This document shows, piece after piece, positions 11,850-25,000 of a stretch of 64,000 nt of DNA. The first letter of the stretch is position 1. Each line of letters begins with the position of its first letter. Where the stretch lies: positions 21,747,621-21,811,620 of the forward strand of contig CM032662.1 of NCBI GenBank assembly GCA_019095985.1, in the 5' to 3' direction. Source of the stretch: Streblospio benedicti (taxonomy: Eukaryota; Annelida; Polychaeta; Spionida; Spionidae). The notes beneath the pieces were generated by a model, which ran no database searches, was not told the origin of the DNA, and saw only the letters and a program-made list of their open reading frames with translations. The position numbers were made by a program, and so were the translations under genes.

Positions 11850-13617
11850 CGTCTATGTTTAGTAAAGTCTCATTGTAAAGTTGGCTACTAATGATAATGG
11901 TCTCGTAAGAATATATAAGAACACACTGACATCGCTGACTCATACAATATCCTTTATTACTATACATAACAGGGATATTATTGCGTAGACCTCATCACCA
12001 TAAACACACATGATAAGTTATATGTCACAGAAAGGATTACATTCACTCTAATAGTATGTGTACATAAGTTTCATTGACAGTTATGATGTAAACATGTACA
12101 TAGTAACCTGTACACTATTTACCCCATGAAGTTTTATTTCTCTGTGGCAAAAACATATATTTGACTTCCTAAAAACTGTTATATCTTACATCATATGTAT
12201 AGAAAAACATAATACCAGGTAAGATGATTCCCATAATAAAAAAGTATTTCTGTTAATTAACACACAACAGCAGACAGTGTAAATACATAGAGATTCCGGT
12301 GCTTACTATACAAAATCACATAGAATACTAATAAAAAATCTAACCAAGTCAAAAGTCTTGATTTTTAGTACCGGTATATTGCATATATTATCATTATGTT
12401 AAGTATGCTCAAATAACACTAGGTGTAATTAATGCATAACCAAGCTCTAGCAGATGTTAGGATGAAATCCATGGAGCTATGGAGTAACTATAGAAGACTT
12501 GAATTATTGCCTTTCACATACCTTGTACGTACACCTTTTATTATGATTTTCCTCTAAACTTTCTTTTAGTGACCACAAACTTTGAGTCTGTAAATTCTGC
12601 CATTTCAGAGTTTTTTCACTTCATATCTACATATTTGATACATTGATGTCATGGGTGTTTGTTCTAAATCACACCAATTATGCTCATTTGTCAGTGCAAA
12701 AAAAAAAAAAAAGTTTATGTTCTTTAATCTATCCGATTATGCGTTGCATATCAAACATATTTCTAAGTGTAAAAATTAGATAGATAATAGATAAATTTGA
12801 AGTATTAAGTAATGAACCATTTACACGCAAAATTTGTTTACAAACTTGTGTATTGGCTCCAATACCAAAATAAATTCGTAAAGTGAGGCGTCCATTTTGC
12901 TCTGTGAGGGCAGTTAGTAAATGTACAACCCAGGTGTACAACCTACCTCTCGAGACCTACCTGCTTACCACAGTGACTTTAAAATGATTTTTTTTTACCT
13001 TTTTTCTTCTACTATTACAAAATTTACACGAGTGCATTGTGAACTGATTATTGAAAAAATATATCAGTTTTTTTACAAGTAAGCATAATTGTTTGAAGGT
13101 GATATTGTATGTNNNNNNNNNNNNNNNNNNNNNNNNNNNNNNNNNNNNNNNNNNNNNNNNNNNNNNNNNNNNNNNNNNNNNNNNNNNNNNNNNNNNNNNN
13201 NNNNNNNNNNNNAGATATATAATGTAGTAGAACTAGTAGATACATTACAACTCACTTAACATGTCAGAAAGTAAGTTCACATACTATTAAATAACTGCAA
13301 CTTTTTTTTTTGAAAGGTGACATCGCCCAAGTGGTAGATCCCGCTGCCCCCCGTCAACTTTCGTCATCTTTTGCTACATATACTTATGCTTTTGAAAATA
13401 TCACCAAATATGTAACCATGGCACCAGTGTGAAATAGTCATTAGAGCATAGTGTATGATCATGTATTATAAGTTAGCAGGTGCAACATGAGGGTGCCATT
13501 TCTGTAGTAATAAGCAAGTGTTTTGGTACAAAAGACTGATATGATTTAAAGCTTAAAAGCATTGAAACTACAGAAACTTACACATTGGAAGAGTCAATTA
13601 CTTATTTTCTTTGCTAG
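11850..13617. other. Gene-free stretch with one assembly gap
   Basis: AT-rich DNA without recognisable exons or RNA genes. It contains a run of exactly 100 N at 13113-13212, a standard placeholder for a gap of unknown size, so sequence may be missing. Confidence 0.6.
13113..13212. other. Assembly gap, 100 N
   Basis: Exactly 100 undetermined bases, a conventional gap placeholder; the true length is unknown. Confidence 0.99.
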
Positions 13618-14893
13618 GTGCAGGAGAAGTTTCTGGCAGCAAACAAGTCCTTGTACATGTCATTTGTTGATCTCGAGAAGGCGTTTGATCGGGTTCCCAG
13701 ACAAGTCATATGGTGGGCCATGCGTAAGCTAGGCGTGGAGTAGTGGCTTGTTAAGCTTGTCCAGTCAATGTATGCCAATGTACGTAGTCGTGTTCGTGTC
13801 GGAGATGGATACAGTGAAGAATTTTGTGTTATTGTAGGAGTGCATCAAGGTTCAGTCCTTAGTCCTCTGCTTTTCATCATGGTCCTAGAAGCCCTGTCTC
13901 ATGAGTTCCGTACTGGGTCCCCTTGGGAACTACTGTACGCTGATGACCTCGTCATTATGGCCAACTCTGTTGAAGAGTTATCAGAAAAGGTGCACACCTG
14001 GAAGATGGGGATGGAAGCCAAGGGATTGCGTGTTAATATGGGTAAAACCAAATGTCTGGTCTCTGGGTCACACCTAGACAAATTGCTCAAAAGTGGAGAA
14101 TACCCACATGCTGTGTGCCTGCGGGGGGTAGCGAGAAACTCCATCTACTGTGGCAAATGTCTATGCTGGGTGCACAAACGGTGTAGTGGAATTGAGGGTG
14201 TTCTCAAACCTGATCCAGACTACATATGCCCATGACGCAAAGGTATCGCCAGGCCAATCGATGGCAGGCCAATCAAGGAGATCCCAGTTGGCGAACACAT
14301 GTTAGAGGTTGTGACAGAGTTTTGTTACTTAGGTGACATGTTGTCCAGTGGTGGAGGCTGTGATTTAGCTGCAACTGTCAGATGCAAAACTGCATGGGGC
14401 AAATTCCATGAGCTACTGCCAGTCCTCACCAACAGGCACATTCCTTTATCTTCGAGAGGTAGAGTGTATTCCACCTGTGTACAGTGCTATGCTTCATGGG
14501 TCTGAGACATGGGCAGCATCCTCTAGTACTATAAACCGCCTGAGAAGAAATGACAGAGCTATGATCCGCTGGATGTGTGGTGTGAAGCCTAATGATGATA
14601 CCAGTTCAGAGAGCCTTTTGGAGAAACTGAGTATTACAGATATTGATAGTGTGCTTCGTAAAGGGGAGACTGAGATGGCTAGGCCATGTTGAGCGCAGTT
14701 CTGGCTGGATTAGCCAAGTAAGAAAGCTTGAGATAGAAGGAAGAAAAGGAAAGGGAAGAGACCGAAACAGACTTGGGATGCAGTCTTGCAGAAAGATTGT
14801 GCAAGTTTGGGCATGAGTTTGGTAGATCAAATGACCGAAAGGCTTGGAGGGGACGGTTGAGATCCAGACTGGGCAGCCAGGCCACCCTCTGAA
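13618..14893 (+). mobile_element. Broken LINE: reverse transcriptase to carboxy end
   Basis: Non-LTR retrotransposon remnant. It starts inside the reverse transcriptase (FVDLEKAFDRVPRQVIWWAM near 13657), then GVHQGSVLSPLLF and the catalytic box LLYADDLVIMA (about 13930-13960). A thumb and a PHD/zinc-finger-like segment follow, with CYCGKC/WVHKRCSG-type spacing (about 14115-14235), and then a carboxy region with NDRAMIRWMCGVKP (about 14550). In-frame stops occur at 13741 and 14233, and the frame shifts between about 14460 and 14505, so it is dead. The endonuclease is missing (5' truncated). It resembles RTE-type or related LINEs; exact clade uncertain. Confidence 0.85.
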
Positions 14894-17800
14894 TAATAAC
14901 TTGAAGATTAGACATACAGGTTAAATTATATATGTATACATAATATTTAATCTATACAACTGGATATACATACAATGAAACGGCCTACATATTGCAGAAC
15001 ATAGTATAATGAAAGACTTCTCATTCATAGCTATTTTATCTACTATGGAAGTACGTCATTCGCCTTATTTATCCCATACCTGCATAGTGACCTCCTTTTT
15101 GACAGCAATATCACTGTATGAAACCCGTGATCAAGTGTACATAATTTAGATTTATGATGTACAAAGGTGTTTAAAGTTTCATGCAATGACGAGGGTTAAT
15201 CATATGTGTAACAGTGGTTACTATGCTTATATTTTACTGATTTGATTTAATTGCATGCAAGACTAGCTTATATCCATGGGGACGAAAAATTGATAACGGG
15301 CTCAAGTTTCATGCCGTATTCTGAAATAAACACCGCCCATACCCCGATCCTCACCCACTATTCATCTTGCATAGCTCAGCTCTACAGCATCCACACTGTC
15401 TTGACACTCCCACACCGTCGCCTCAGATTAGTACATTACCCACCACTGTTCTAACACAGTAGCCCACTACCCATTCTGACAGTTTGTTTGTTTGTTTTGT
15501 TTTGTTGTTTTTTGTGTGACATTTTTTAGTAGGATATGTCTTAAATTTTCTGCACATGAACCAGACATAACACGAGGGGTTTGGGTCTTAAGGGTCGAAA
15601 TTTTATCTGAGCACCAGCTTTATGTTGTTTTATATATATTTCTCGTAGCATTTGACTTAACTTTATTAGGGCCTTATAATTAAAGAATGAACACTTCTCT
15701 CATCTTGGGTTTCTTCATTCATAATATATTTTAAATTTTTTAGATACCAATATTTTTAACCATTAACCAGTTATTTTTGTCCTAGGTGATTTATAATTCA
15801 GAGAACATCACGTAGGCGGGCCATACCATCTTACTAGTTAAAGCTTCAAAATTGTGGACGAAGGAATTAGAAATCTAGTAAAAGTTCAGGAATCCTGGTC
15901 GAATCATTGCATTTTTTAAAATTCCTGAGCCCCAAACTTTACCAGTTTCTACACGGCTTTTGTCACCTGAGGCCATTTGAGGACCTTTTTCCTAAATTAC
16001 ATGGACCTGTCATATCTTTACTACAAAATCTTATCTCCACCATGCCAGTGGACGGCATTTCTGTTCTACAAATAGGAGACAGGCTTTAAACTTAAACATT
16101 GGGTACCAAACCCTTCATTAACACGGTTCATAACTGCAACCTTGAGATAGCCTGAAAAAGAGGGTTGAAAAGGAAAGGCTCTCCCTAAATCAGGTGAGCT
16201 CCCAATGGTTTCCATTGGTATCTAAAAAATTCAATATTATAGACTTATAATTTTTTCGTTTTTTCTCATTTTCTTCCCATTCCACTTGAGTTGCAATTCC
16301 CGGTAAAATTCATGTTGGTGCCACAGTATTTTGACTAATGGGCAATAGCATCAGGAGCCTGTGTCAAATTGACCGTTTGACTTACTGAATACCAAGCTCT
16401 TAAATGTTTGTTTTGCCTATTTTGATAATAATTCTGCTTAACATTTGATTATCAGTGTTTACTAGTTACTGCCAGTGAATTACTGGTTAGATCTAGTTGT
16501 TGGAACTGGTTAGATCTAGCTGCTGGAAAACAGTTCCGAGTTTACAGCTTTATTGCACTGAGACATTTTTTTGAATAAATGGGACCGTATCCGTATATAT
16601 GTATATTTATTTATTTTTGTAAGAGACTACAACATTTTTAACTGTAATTTAAAGGGTTCAAAGCAATCTGTATTTATGATCACCCTTCTTTCACCCGGAA
16701 TATCAAGGGATCAATTTCTTACTCAAAACTTGTTTTGGTCATGTGCCATGAGCCGATATCATATAGTCTCAGTGCCTTCATTATAATTTATCAAATGAGT
16801 TATGAATATGTTAAGGAAGTGTGTGAACTTTAGTTCCATGATTTCATATTTTGCTATATAGTACAACTCATTCCAATGGAAGTGTTCACTCTGTGGTTGA
16901 ATGATTGATGAACCACATTAATGAAACTGATCATCATTAGTATTGACAAAAGGTCATGATGTAAGGTCAAGCAGTGACTCTTACATGATGTGTGTCATGT
17001 TCATGGTCAGTTTCTGAGGTCAATCTAAAGTTTTATTGTGTATAAAGGTTTACTTCTACCAGTATCAACTGGTTGGACTTCTCTGATACATGTATTTTCC
17101 CATTTCCATACATGTGCTGGTGAATGAAACCCAATGTTATGACATCTTTCATGTCCTTTTTACATTTACAATTCAGCACAGGTAAATAGTTTTGATATTT
17201 ATGTAGTCAGAGGAAATGTAGAGAAAATTTCAATGTAGTGGATAAACATTTGAAAGTGGATTATTTTAGAAGCAAATCAAAAATTGCAATGTGAAAATGG
17301 ACTAAATCTGACAATGCTGAATTATGATCATGAGTCTATATCAGAATGAATATCAGAATATATTATAAAAGTATAAGCTTGTTATGTGCAAACATCAAGG
17401 GGGGTTGGATTGTAAACATAGATAATATCATGAAATAACCTTATCTCATTGATATAGTGGTATATATACCATATTAAAAGCTTTGTTTGTTGAAAGACAT
17501 TATTTTAGAGATTTTAGTAGTTAAAGTTCATTGACCCATTCACCAAAAGATACTGAGGCTAATGGGTTAAATCAAGTCAAATCTTGTCAATGGCACAGTT
17601 TGAAAAAAAGACTACTTGGTACTTCATGATTTCTAAAACATGAAGTTGTATTCCTGTATATCACGTGAATACCCATACAATATTGCATGCATGTGATAAC
17701 ATTGATACCATATTATTTATATCTATGATGATTGCATTGACTTTTTAATCAATATAAGACATATTAAAAACATGAATATCAACATACTAGTCGCAGAAAC

Positions 17801-20800
17801 AAGGGTTGGGCATGCGTCCTCTTCTGAGCAAATTCTCATTATTTTGACTATTTTCTGGGCTGGTCGTGTGTCATCTGCATGCAATTGGATGTGAGTGCTC
17901 CTGGTATCTCAATTCGGCACTACTGTATATGATTGAAAATGATATCAATTATATAGAGAAAGACCATCTGTTTTAAAGAATAAATTGAATTTAGACTGTA
18001 AGAAAAATATGCCAGATTCTTCAAATTAATAATCTAATTAAAGCATACTTACCAATCAACATCATTTCAAAAGTTCAAAAATGTAAAATCAACATGATTC
18101 ATGGCAAGGTTTGGAATGTAAGAATCAATATCACAGATTTTGATTTACAAACTATTTATTTTATTTTTTGTACACTTAGTGTATAGATAATAAATGAACA
18201 ACCGGTTACCGGTTACTATGCTATGCGAATGTTATCACATGCTGTGCCCATCCTCACAAGTGCGTCAGTAGATCATCACATTTCAGGGTGTGATCATAAG
18301 AAAAAGGAGTGATTTGAACATTTTATATTCAGTACAACCGACATGCTTATCTGTTATGTATCAATATCAAAATGGTTCAAACACCTGTATAATCTTGCTA
18401 ATTGATAATACAATTCCTAGACTTCTGATGAATTTGATTTGAGATATTATTTTTTTTCTAATGTCTGGTTTCATGTCGCAAAAACAAATGCCAGTATTAG
18501 AGAAATATATTTTGAAGCTGCGAATCTTGAAAATAAGATACTCTAATAGTAAGCCAGAATTGAATTTGGACCATAAATAATATCCATGAAAAGGTCCTTT
18601 ATCTGGTGTAAATTTGTAGAGCTATCAGAAAGTTAAATGCACAGTAAAAAGGGGGCAAATATAAATTTGATATCAACTAGTCTATACTGGTTCAATCTGG
18701 ATAAATCTTTGTGTATGTAGCATCTCGTATTATCACAGAAATCCTTATGAATGATAAGGTTTATTTTCTCATACGAGATGAATACCATTTTAATGGACGT
18801 AATACTTTAATCCATCTTTAAAATGTATTGGTAGAGGTAATTGGTTTGAACATTTGTTGCAGAAATGGGTGGGTGGAGGGGACAAATACATGAGGATGTA
18901 TAGTACATTTTGATCTTTGGTGGTCAAATCATTAAGAAGTGTAGACCCAGACTGAATTGTCAAAACTAATGGATAACATTATCAACCAGTTGGGGAATTT
19001 TTAATATGAATGCTTAGAATAGAGTCCGTAGTGGCAAAAGTAAGCCCCAACTGTGCTAGGGTCCCTTGAATTCAACTCACAGCGACAGCTCTGTGATCTT
19101 GGGTTCAACATCATAGTCTATCATTGCAGTCATACATATATTGATATTCTTATTACCGGGTACTTGATTTGTTAGTTCAATCAGTCAAACAATGGTGTGA
19201 AGACGAAAAATTGCAGCTTTGCACCAGAACTCAATTCAAACTTTAGCACTTATGTATTAATTATCGATATGAATGTACTGGTAATGACATTGTATCTAAT
19301 CACGAAAATTAACGAGTACAGTTGCAAAGCAGAGATCAGCTATGCAGTTGTCAAAATTTTTGCTTCATTTATAATTTTGAAACAGAACCTGTGGAGTTTG
19401 AAATCAATCACAAATGATATTTAAAATTTGTAGTTTAGAATTAGTTTTTGGATGAAAATCAGGTAATATCTTGAAGTAATCGAATCATTCTGCTTCAATA
19501 AAATGATCTGAGTACAAAAAGTGGCCATGGCCTAGGATTTGTAACTTGTATTAAATAAAGTACTAAAATAATTTTATTTTTTGCAAGAAATGTAATCTTT
19601 TTTAAGTGGGTACTCAAGTTTAGAATGAACTCAAATCCAAAATTTGACTTGTTACACTTTTAATAGCACTCACCTAGTCAAATTTTCTACTACACTCTGT
19701 AACATGCACTGTAGCTAAACTATATTAAATTTTGTATATGCTTTTTGAACACATATAAGCACTATTATCATTAACATGTATGTATTTTGGTCGTGTTTGT
19801 TTTCCTAGTGTCCCAGATTATTGTTTTGTGCAACATGTTGTCAGCCCATCATAGAATGCTTCGTGCATGTGCAGGAGGTGGTAACAATGACCACATGGTG
19901 ACGACATGGTTAGATCCAGATCCCAGTCACGTACCGTCAATTGTTGAATAATCTCAACAGGTGGATGCCCTGATTTAAATATTTCTTTATCATTAGTTCA
20001 AGGATATGACCTTGTTGTTACATATGCAGAAGAATGTTTCACCATTGTGGGTGGTGGGCAAAAAGACCACGTCCCCCCCCCCCTCCCCCCAAAAAATAAA
20101 TAAATAAATAAAATAAAAATAGAGGAAATTGAACTCCCCCCAAAGAGGTATTTCTTGACTCCTTACAACCTCCAAAATTCCGTTGGCACTTTTTTTTATA
20201 AGGTTGTCCTCCCATGCATTATGACAGTTTAAACGTTTATAGACGACAAATGCTTCATTTACACACAGAACTCTTTTTTATATATGCAAATCAATATCAC
20301 TATTCACTAAAAAATGCATAAGATAAATAAAAAAAAAACTACCGGGATATTGAATGCATGAAATAAAATATAGTTTTGCATTAAATCATATGGTTTATTA
20401 ATTACAGTTTTAATGTGTGCTCATAAGCATTGACCGAAAACTTGAATGAGATTCTCAATGTTTGCAATTATTGATACAACATTGATATTGTCTCGTGTTT
20501 CTAGCATTGTTTGTCACTACAACATGTGAATGATAGCCTGTAACTATAGGGTAACTCAATTTTTATATGGCTCTCTCTGCTTTCTTAAGTTTTATACGTG
20601 TAAGTATTATTGTTTACAGAAAGGACACACTCTACTGATATCTGAAATGTGTCAAATGGTCTTATTGCAGGTGGTCATTTTAAACAGTATGCTGTTACAT
20701 GTGATTCACTCAACAGCATCAGAGTAAATAGTCTACATAAAGAGGTGATTTTTATCTAGATGTCTTAATTATTCGATGGTATTACTGTACATGAAAAGTA

Positions 20801-22082
20801 GACCAGTAGACTTAAGGACGATGATGTATGAAATATGGAATCAAAGTATCAAGAAGGAATAATTGTGCAGGATAGTTTTTATTTTCTTAACATTATATGG
20901 AACAGGTGCAAAATTGTTGGATCACATACTGGCAGGTTGTGTGCTTGCGGCATGACATTTATTTGGAAGTACTGTCTTTCCTTTCTAAGAAATCCTGGAT
21001 CAGGCACTGTGTTGGGGTTGTAGAGGATTTGATGCACTCCAACCCTCAACCTCTTGGTGGGAAAATTCTGAAACATTGCCATAAAACCACCTTTTACAGA
21101 ATATGGATCTACCCTGGAACTGAGATCATGGTTTGGCTTTTGACAAAGAATAAAGCGATTGTTTTTAACAAATCAATAGAATACTCTTTTGTTTATCGAA
21201 ATGATCTCTTTGTGGAGAAAACTAGCATTCTCTGGATTACCTGATAATGATATAACTTGAGGATAAGCACATAAAGTATGTAAACACTCATTGGCCACCT
21301 TAAGCAGATTTGGAGCAAACCTCACATATATAAAAGGACCATTGGCTTTGTTGTGGTTTGAGTTCATTGGAATAGAAGTATTGTGATACATTAGTACAGG
21401 TTAGGTATGTTATGTAAAGGATAACTCAAATTAACACAGTATATGTACCTCAGCATTATTTATATTAGGCTTTGCCTTTTGTTATACAACATGTATGATG
21501 TTTGCAAATTATTCTTTAGTAATATTACTTTTTATAATTCTATTTTGTGAACAAATTAGCATTATTTGTTTTTATTCTTATCAATTTTCGTGCAATAACT
21601 CATTTGTATTTAAATAATTTAGTGGGAATGTGTTTTATGTAATAATCATTTTACATTTATATAGGACAAAATAAATGTTTATTCTTCTACAGTTAAACTG
21701 TTAATTGACTTTTCTATTTGCACAATCCAGAGTACACTAAATTCAATGTACATGTGTAGTTTTATCCACTTTTTTCACATCCATATTCAAAGAACATACA
21801 TGATCGACGGTTATAGGACATTTTACGATACATACAATTACCAGTTATTGCACTGCAAATACTTTTAACATTCCCATGAAAGCTCTTGGTGTTTTATGCT
21901 GGATGTTATTATTGGGTTTTGTTAATATTTAACATGGACATGTATATGATATGCTTTTGGTGGTGGACCTTCAAGACAGCAACTATTGGTAAGTGCGGTC
22001 CCTAAGCTTAATGTTTCTAGTAGGTTTTGCACATTTATGTGAATACATGTACTCGTAAAAAGCTCATTTTTTCCAGATTGCA
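14894..22082. other. Long gene-poor region upstream of CPS
   Basis: No exon of a recognisable protein and no RNA gene seen in about 7 kb. Small items: a piece at about 14945-14990 matching the end of the Penelope-like element at 7316-8022 (ACTGGATATACATACAATGA), a C-rich repeat at about 15320-15470, and a poly-C tract near 20070. A short frame at about 19834-19876 begins MLSAHHRMLRACAGG before a GT and could be an upstream leader exon of CPS, but its phase does not join the first firm coding exon. The CPS promoter should lie here; I see no distinctive motif. Confidence 0.4.
15320..15470. repeat. C-rich dispersed repeat, copy 1
   Basis: Contains CTACAGCATCCACACTGTC followed by runs of CCCAC/CCACTGT. 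The same pattern returns at about 52480-52790 (two copies in tandem) and in part near 53840-53890, so it is a dispersed family rather than local low complexity. Confidence 0.5.
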
Positions 22083-25000
22083 ATGAGGATTGTCCAGGTG
22101 GCACGTTTTTTGAGGCCGACATTAAAATTTGATTCATGTGCATTTCGATGCATCTCTGTCCTCAATGGCCGACCTTCCAAGCTTGAAAAGGTTGGTCACA
22201 GTTAAACACTGATGAGTAGCCAAAGGTAACCTCATTGGAATTTCATTTTGAAATACTTTGATATTGTACAAAATTTACTAATTAATATCAAGGCTATCAC
22301 AATAAGGCTTCAACGTAACAGGGAGCACAAGGGATATGGGAATACGTCTGAATCCTAATTTGTAAACATGTAAGGCAATTCCACAAAACATGATTTTTAA
22401 GTGTGTGTATGCACGCATGTGTGTTTGACTTTCCTGCCATAGAGTGCATAAAAACTAAAAAAAAACAATGCTGAGAACAGCAGTTTTTCATGATACTTAT
22501 TGGCTTGTTCCAGCCGCGCCGCGCGTACCTTAAGTTGGAGGACGGGCGCCAGTTTGAGGGCTACTCGTTTGGCGCAGAGACGTCACTGCCTGGAGAGGTT
22601 GTCTTCAACACTGGCCTTGTGGGGTGAGGCACTGAGGGCTACTCTTGGAAATCTGCTGGCAGAAACAATCTGAATTCTTTTTTAAAAGGCCTTTCCCTTT
22701 TTGCTATAATTTCCATACAATAATTTTCATCAAAAATCCTATGTATTTGGTACACATGCAGCGCTTGGTCTCATTTTGTTTTGTAATGTTCTTTTATGCT
22801 GTGTGAGAACATATTCACACAGCATAAAAGAACATTACAAAACAAAATAATTTTCATGCGTATACGAATGGGGAAAGATATATGTTAGAAATAGGTTTGC
22901 AGCATTCTGACTAAATGATTGAAAAACGTGCATATTTGCTTGTGCACATTCGAGACATCCTAGACCTGCCAGTTGTTTCTTTAACCTTAGTTGGGTGATT
23001 TTAAACCATTGTAGAACAATGCATGTAGTTCTAGCTGAATTTTTCTTTGCTTCATTGTATAGAACTCACCGAGTTGTGCTCGGTTGTTGCTTTTATGCCA
23101 GCCTTTCTATTGGACTGCTGTACTTGGTCTCATATGGTTTAAGGTAGCGGCTTTAGTCAGGCTGGACTTTTTCTATGTTCCAGCAGTATTCAGTTTTGGA
23201 GATAAGTAATATGCTAATTACATGATTCTGTTCCCCTTAGATACCCAGAGGCGCTCACTGACCCAAGCTACAGAGGTCAGATCTTGACCCTGACATACCC
23301 GATCATCGGAAACTACGGAGTTCCGGATACAACATCACGTGACCAGTACGGGCTGCTCAAACATGTGGAGTCTGAACGTATACAGGTTAGTTGATGATTG
23401 TCACAATGATTTTACACCATATGAAACTGATATTAGTAATATAATAAGTAGCAAACAATATCCAATGGTTGTACAATCAAATGACCTTGTAGTCCTTCAC
23501 GGTTTTCCACTGCAGGTATCCGGCCTGCTGGTCCAGGACTACTCTCCTGCCTACAGCCACTGGGCAGCCGTTAAGTCCCTAGGGAGCTGGCTGAAGGATG
23601 ATGGTGTTCCTGCTCTCTATGGCATTGACACGCGCATGCTCACCAAACACATACGCCACCGGGTGAGTCTGTACCAATCTAGGGAGGGTCATTCATACAG
23701 CAAAGATATGGCTCAATGCATGATTGTTTATGATATTATGAATATTTTAGGCCTAATTATATAAAAGCTCTATAGTTGTGGAATGTGGATGCAAGAAGTG
23801 ACACCAACATCCGAGCTAAATTAAACTAAATGAAACAATTGTACAACAAAACATTAAGAAAATAATTCATCACGCTTTCAGGGCACGGTTCTCGGAAAGA
23901 TTGAGTTCTCTGATCAACCAATTGCGTTTGAAGATCCAAACCGACGCAACCTAATTTCTGAAGTGTCCACCCCGGAGGTTGCCATGTTTGGAGTTGGCAA
24001 CAAGTACCGAGTCCTTGTCCTCGACTGCGGTATCAAGCACAACATGATACGCAACCTTGTTGAGGTAGGCTGTTTCTAGGTTTATGGCAAATGCTTTTTC
24101 ATGCACAATATACTTCTTCAAATGATACTCATAATGTTACCTCTAATGGAGCACTCCTATCATTTCAAATTACGTAAAATTTTAGTATTATGATAGAAAA
24201 TGGCTATTTGAGTTATCAAAAAATTGTAGGATTTGACTATGAGATTGGAGTGTCAATCGTGAAATTGAGCATGCAATTTCACAATTGACACGACAATCCA
24301 GTGGTCAAATACCATTCTATCATGACTAAAATCCACACTAAACAAGTGTCTGTTTCGTCTGTAATACTCTGTACGTTTGAAATAAATCCTATCATAATGA
24401 TCTTATTGGCAGTTTGACCATATGACGTGAGCGGCTGTATAAATATTGTGACGTTACTAGTCTACTTTAGACTGTGCGGTCTCTGCGCATGCAGTCAATC
24501 GTACAATTGAGCACGCTACTTGAACCTATCAGTGTAAAGCATTGGCAGCGATTTATGCACAGAATGATAGAATTTGCTTATCAGAACCCTCGATATATGT
24601 ATGTGCCTGTATTACAGCGAGGTGCAGAGGTAAAGCTGGTGCCCTGGAACTATGACTTCACGCAGGAGGACTTTGATGGACTGTTCATCTCCAATGGGCC
24701 GGGCAACCCTGAGCTGGCCACAGATGCCATTAACAATCTCAGAAAGGTAAATGGACCGTGCAAATGATCAATTTGCATTATTTACACTGTACAAAGATGT
24801 GATTCTTTGGCTTCTGGAAGTGATTGGTTTTGGTGAAAAAAATATGCCATGCGTAAACTATCCAAAATTTCTCAAATATTGTGAAATATTTTACACAACC
24901 TTCTCCCTCTCACATTTTCCTTACTTTTAGAAAAGAAAATGATGCATTTAACCATCTACACAAATATATGATGCAAAGAAGTTCTCCAACATAAATCTTC

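Noticed and set aside
19834-19876. Short frame MLSAHHRMLRACAGG before a GT as the CPS start exon
   Set aside because: It looks like a targeting peptide, but both possible donors leave phase 1, and the next exon (from 22077) then hits a stop at once. The ATG at 22083 gives a complete basic presequence and numbering that matches human CPS1. It could still be an untranslated leader.
22773-22848. Rho-independent-type terminator hairpin
   Set aside because: The genome is clearly eukaryotic and the hairpin is intronic; a MITE or small-RNA source is more sensible.
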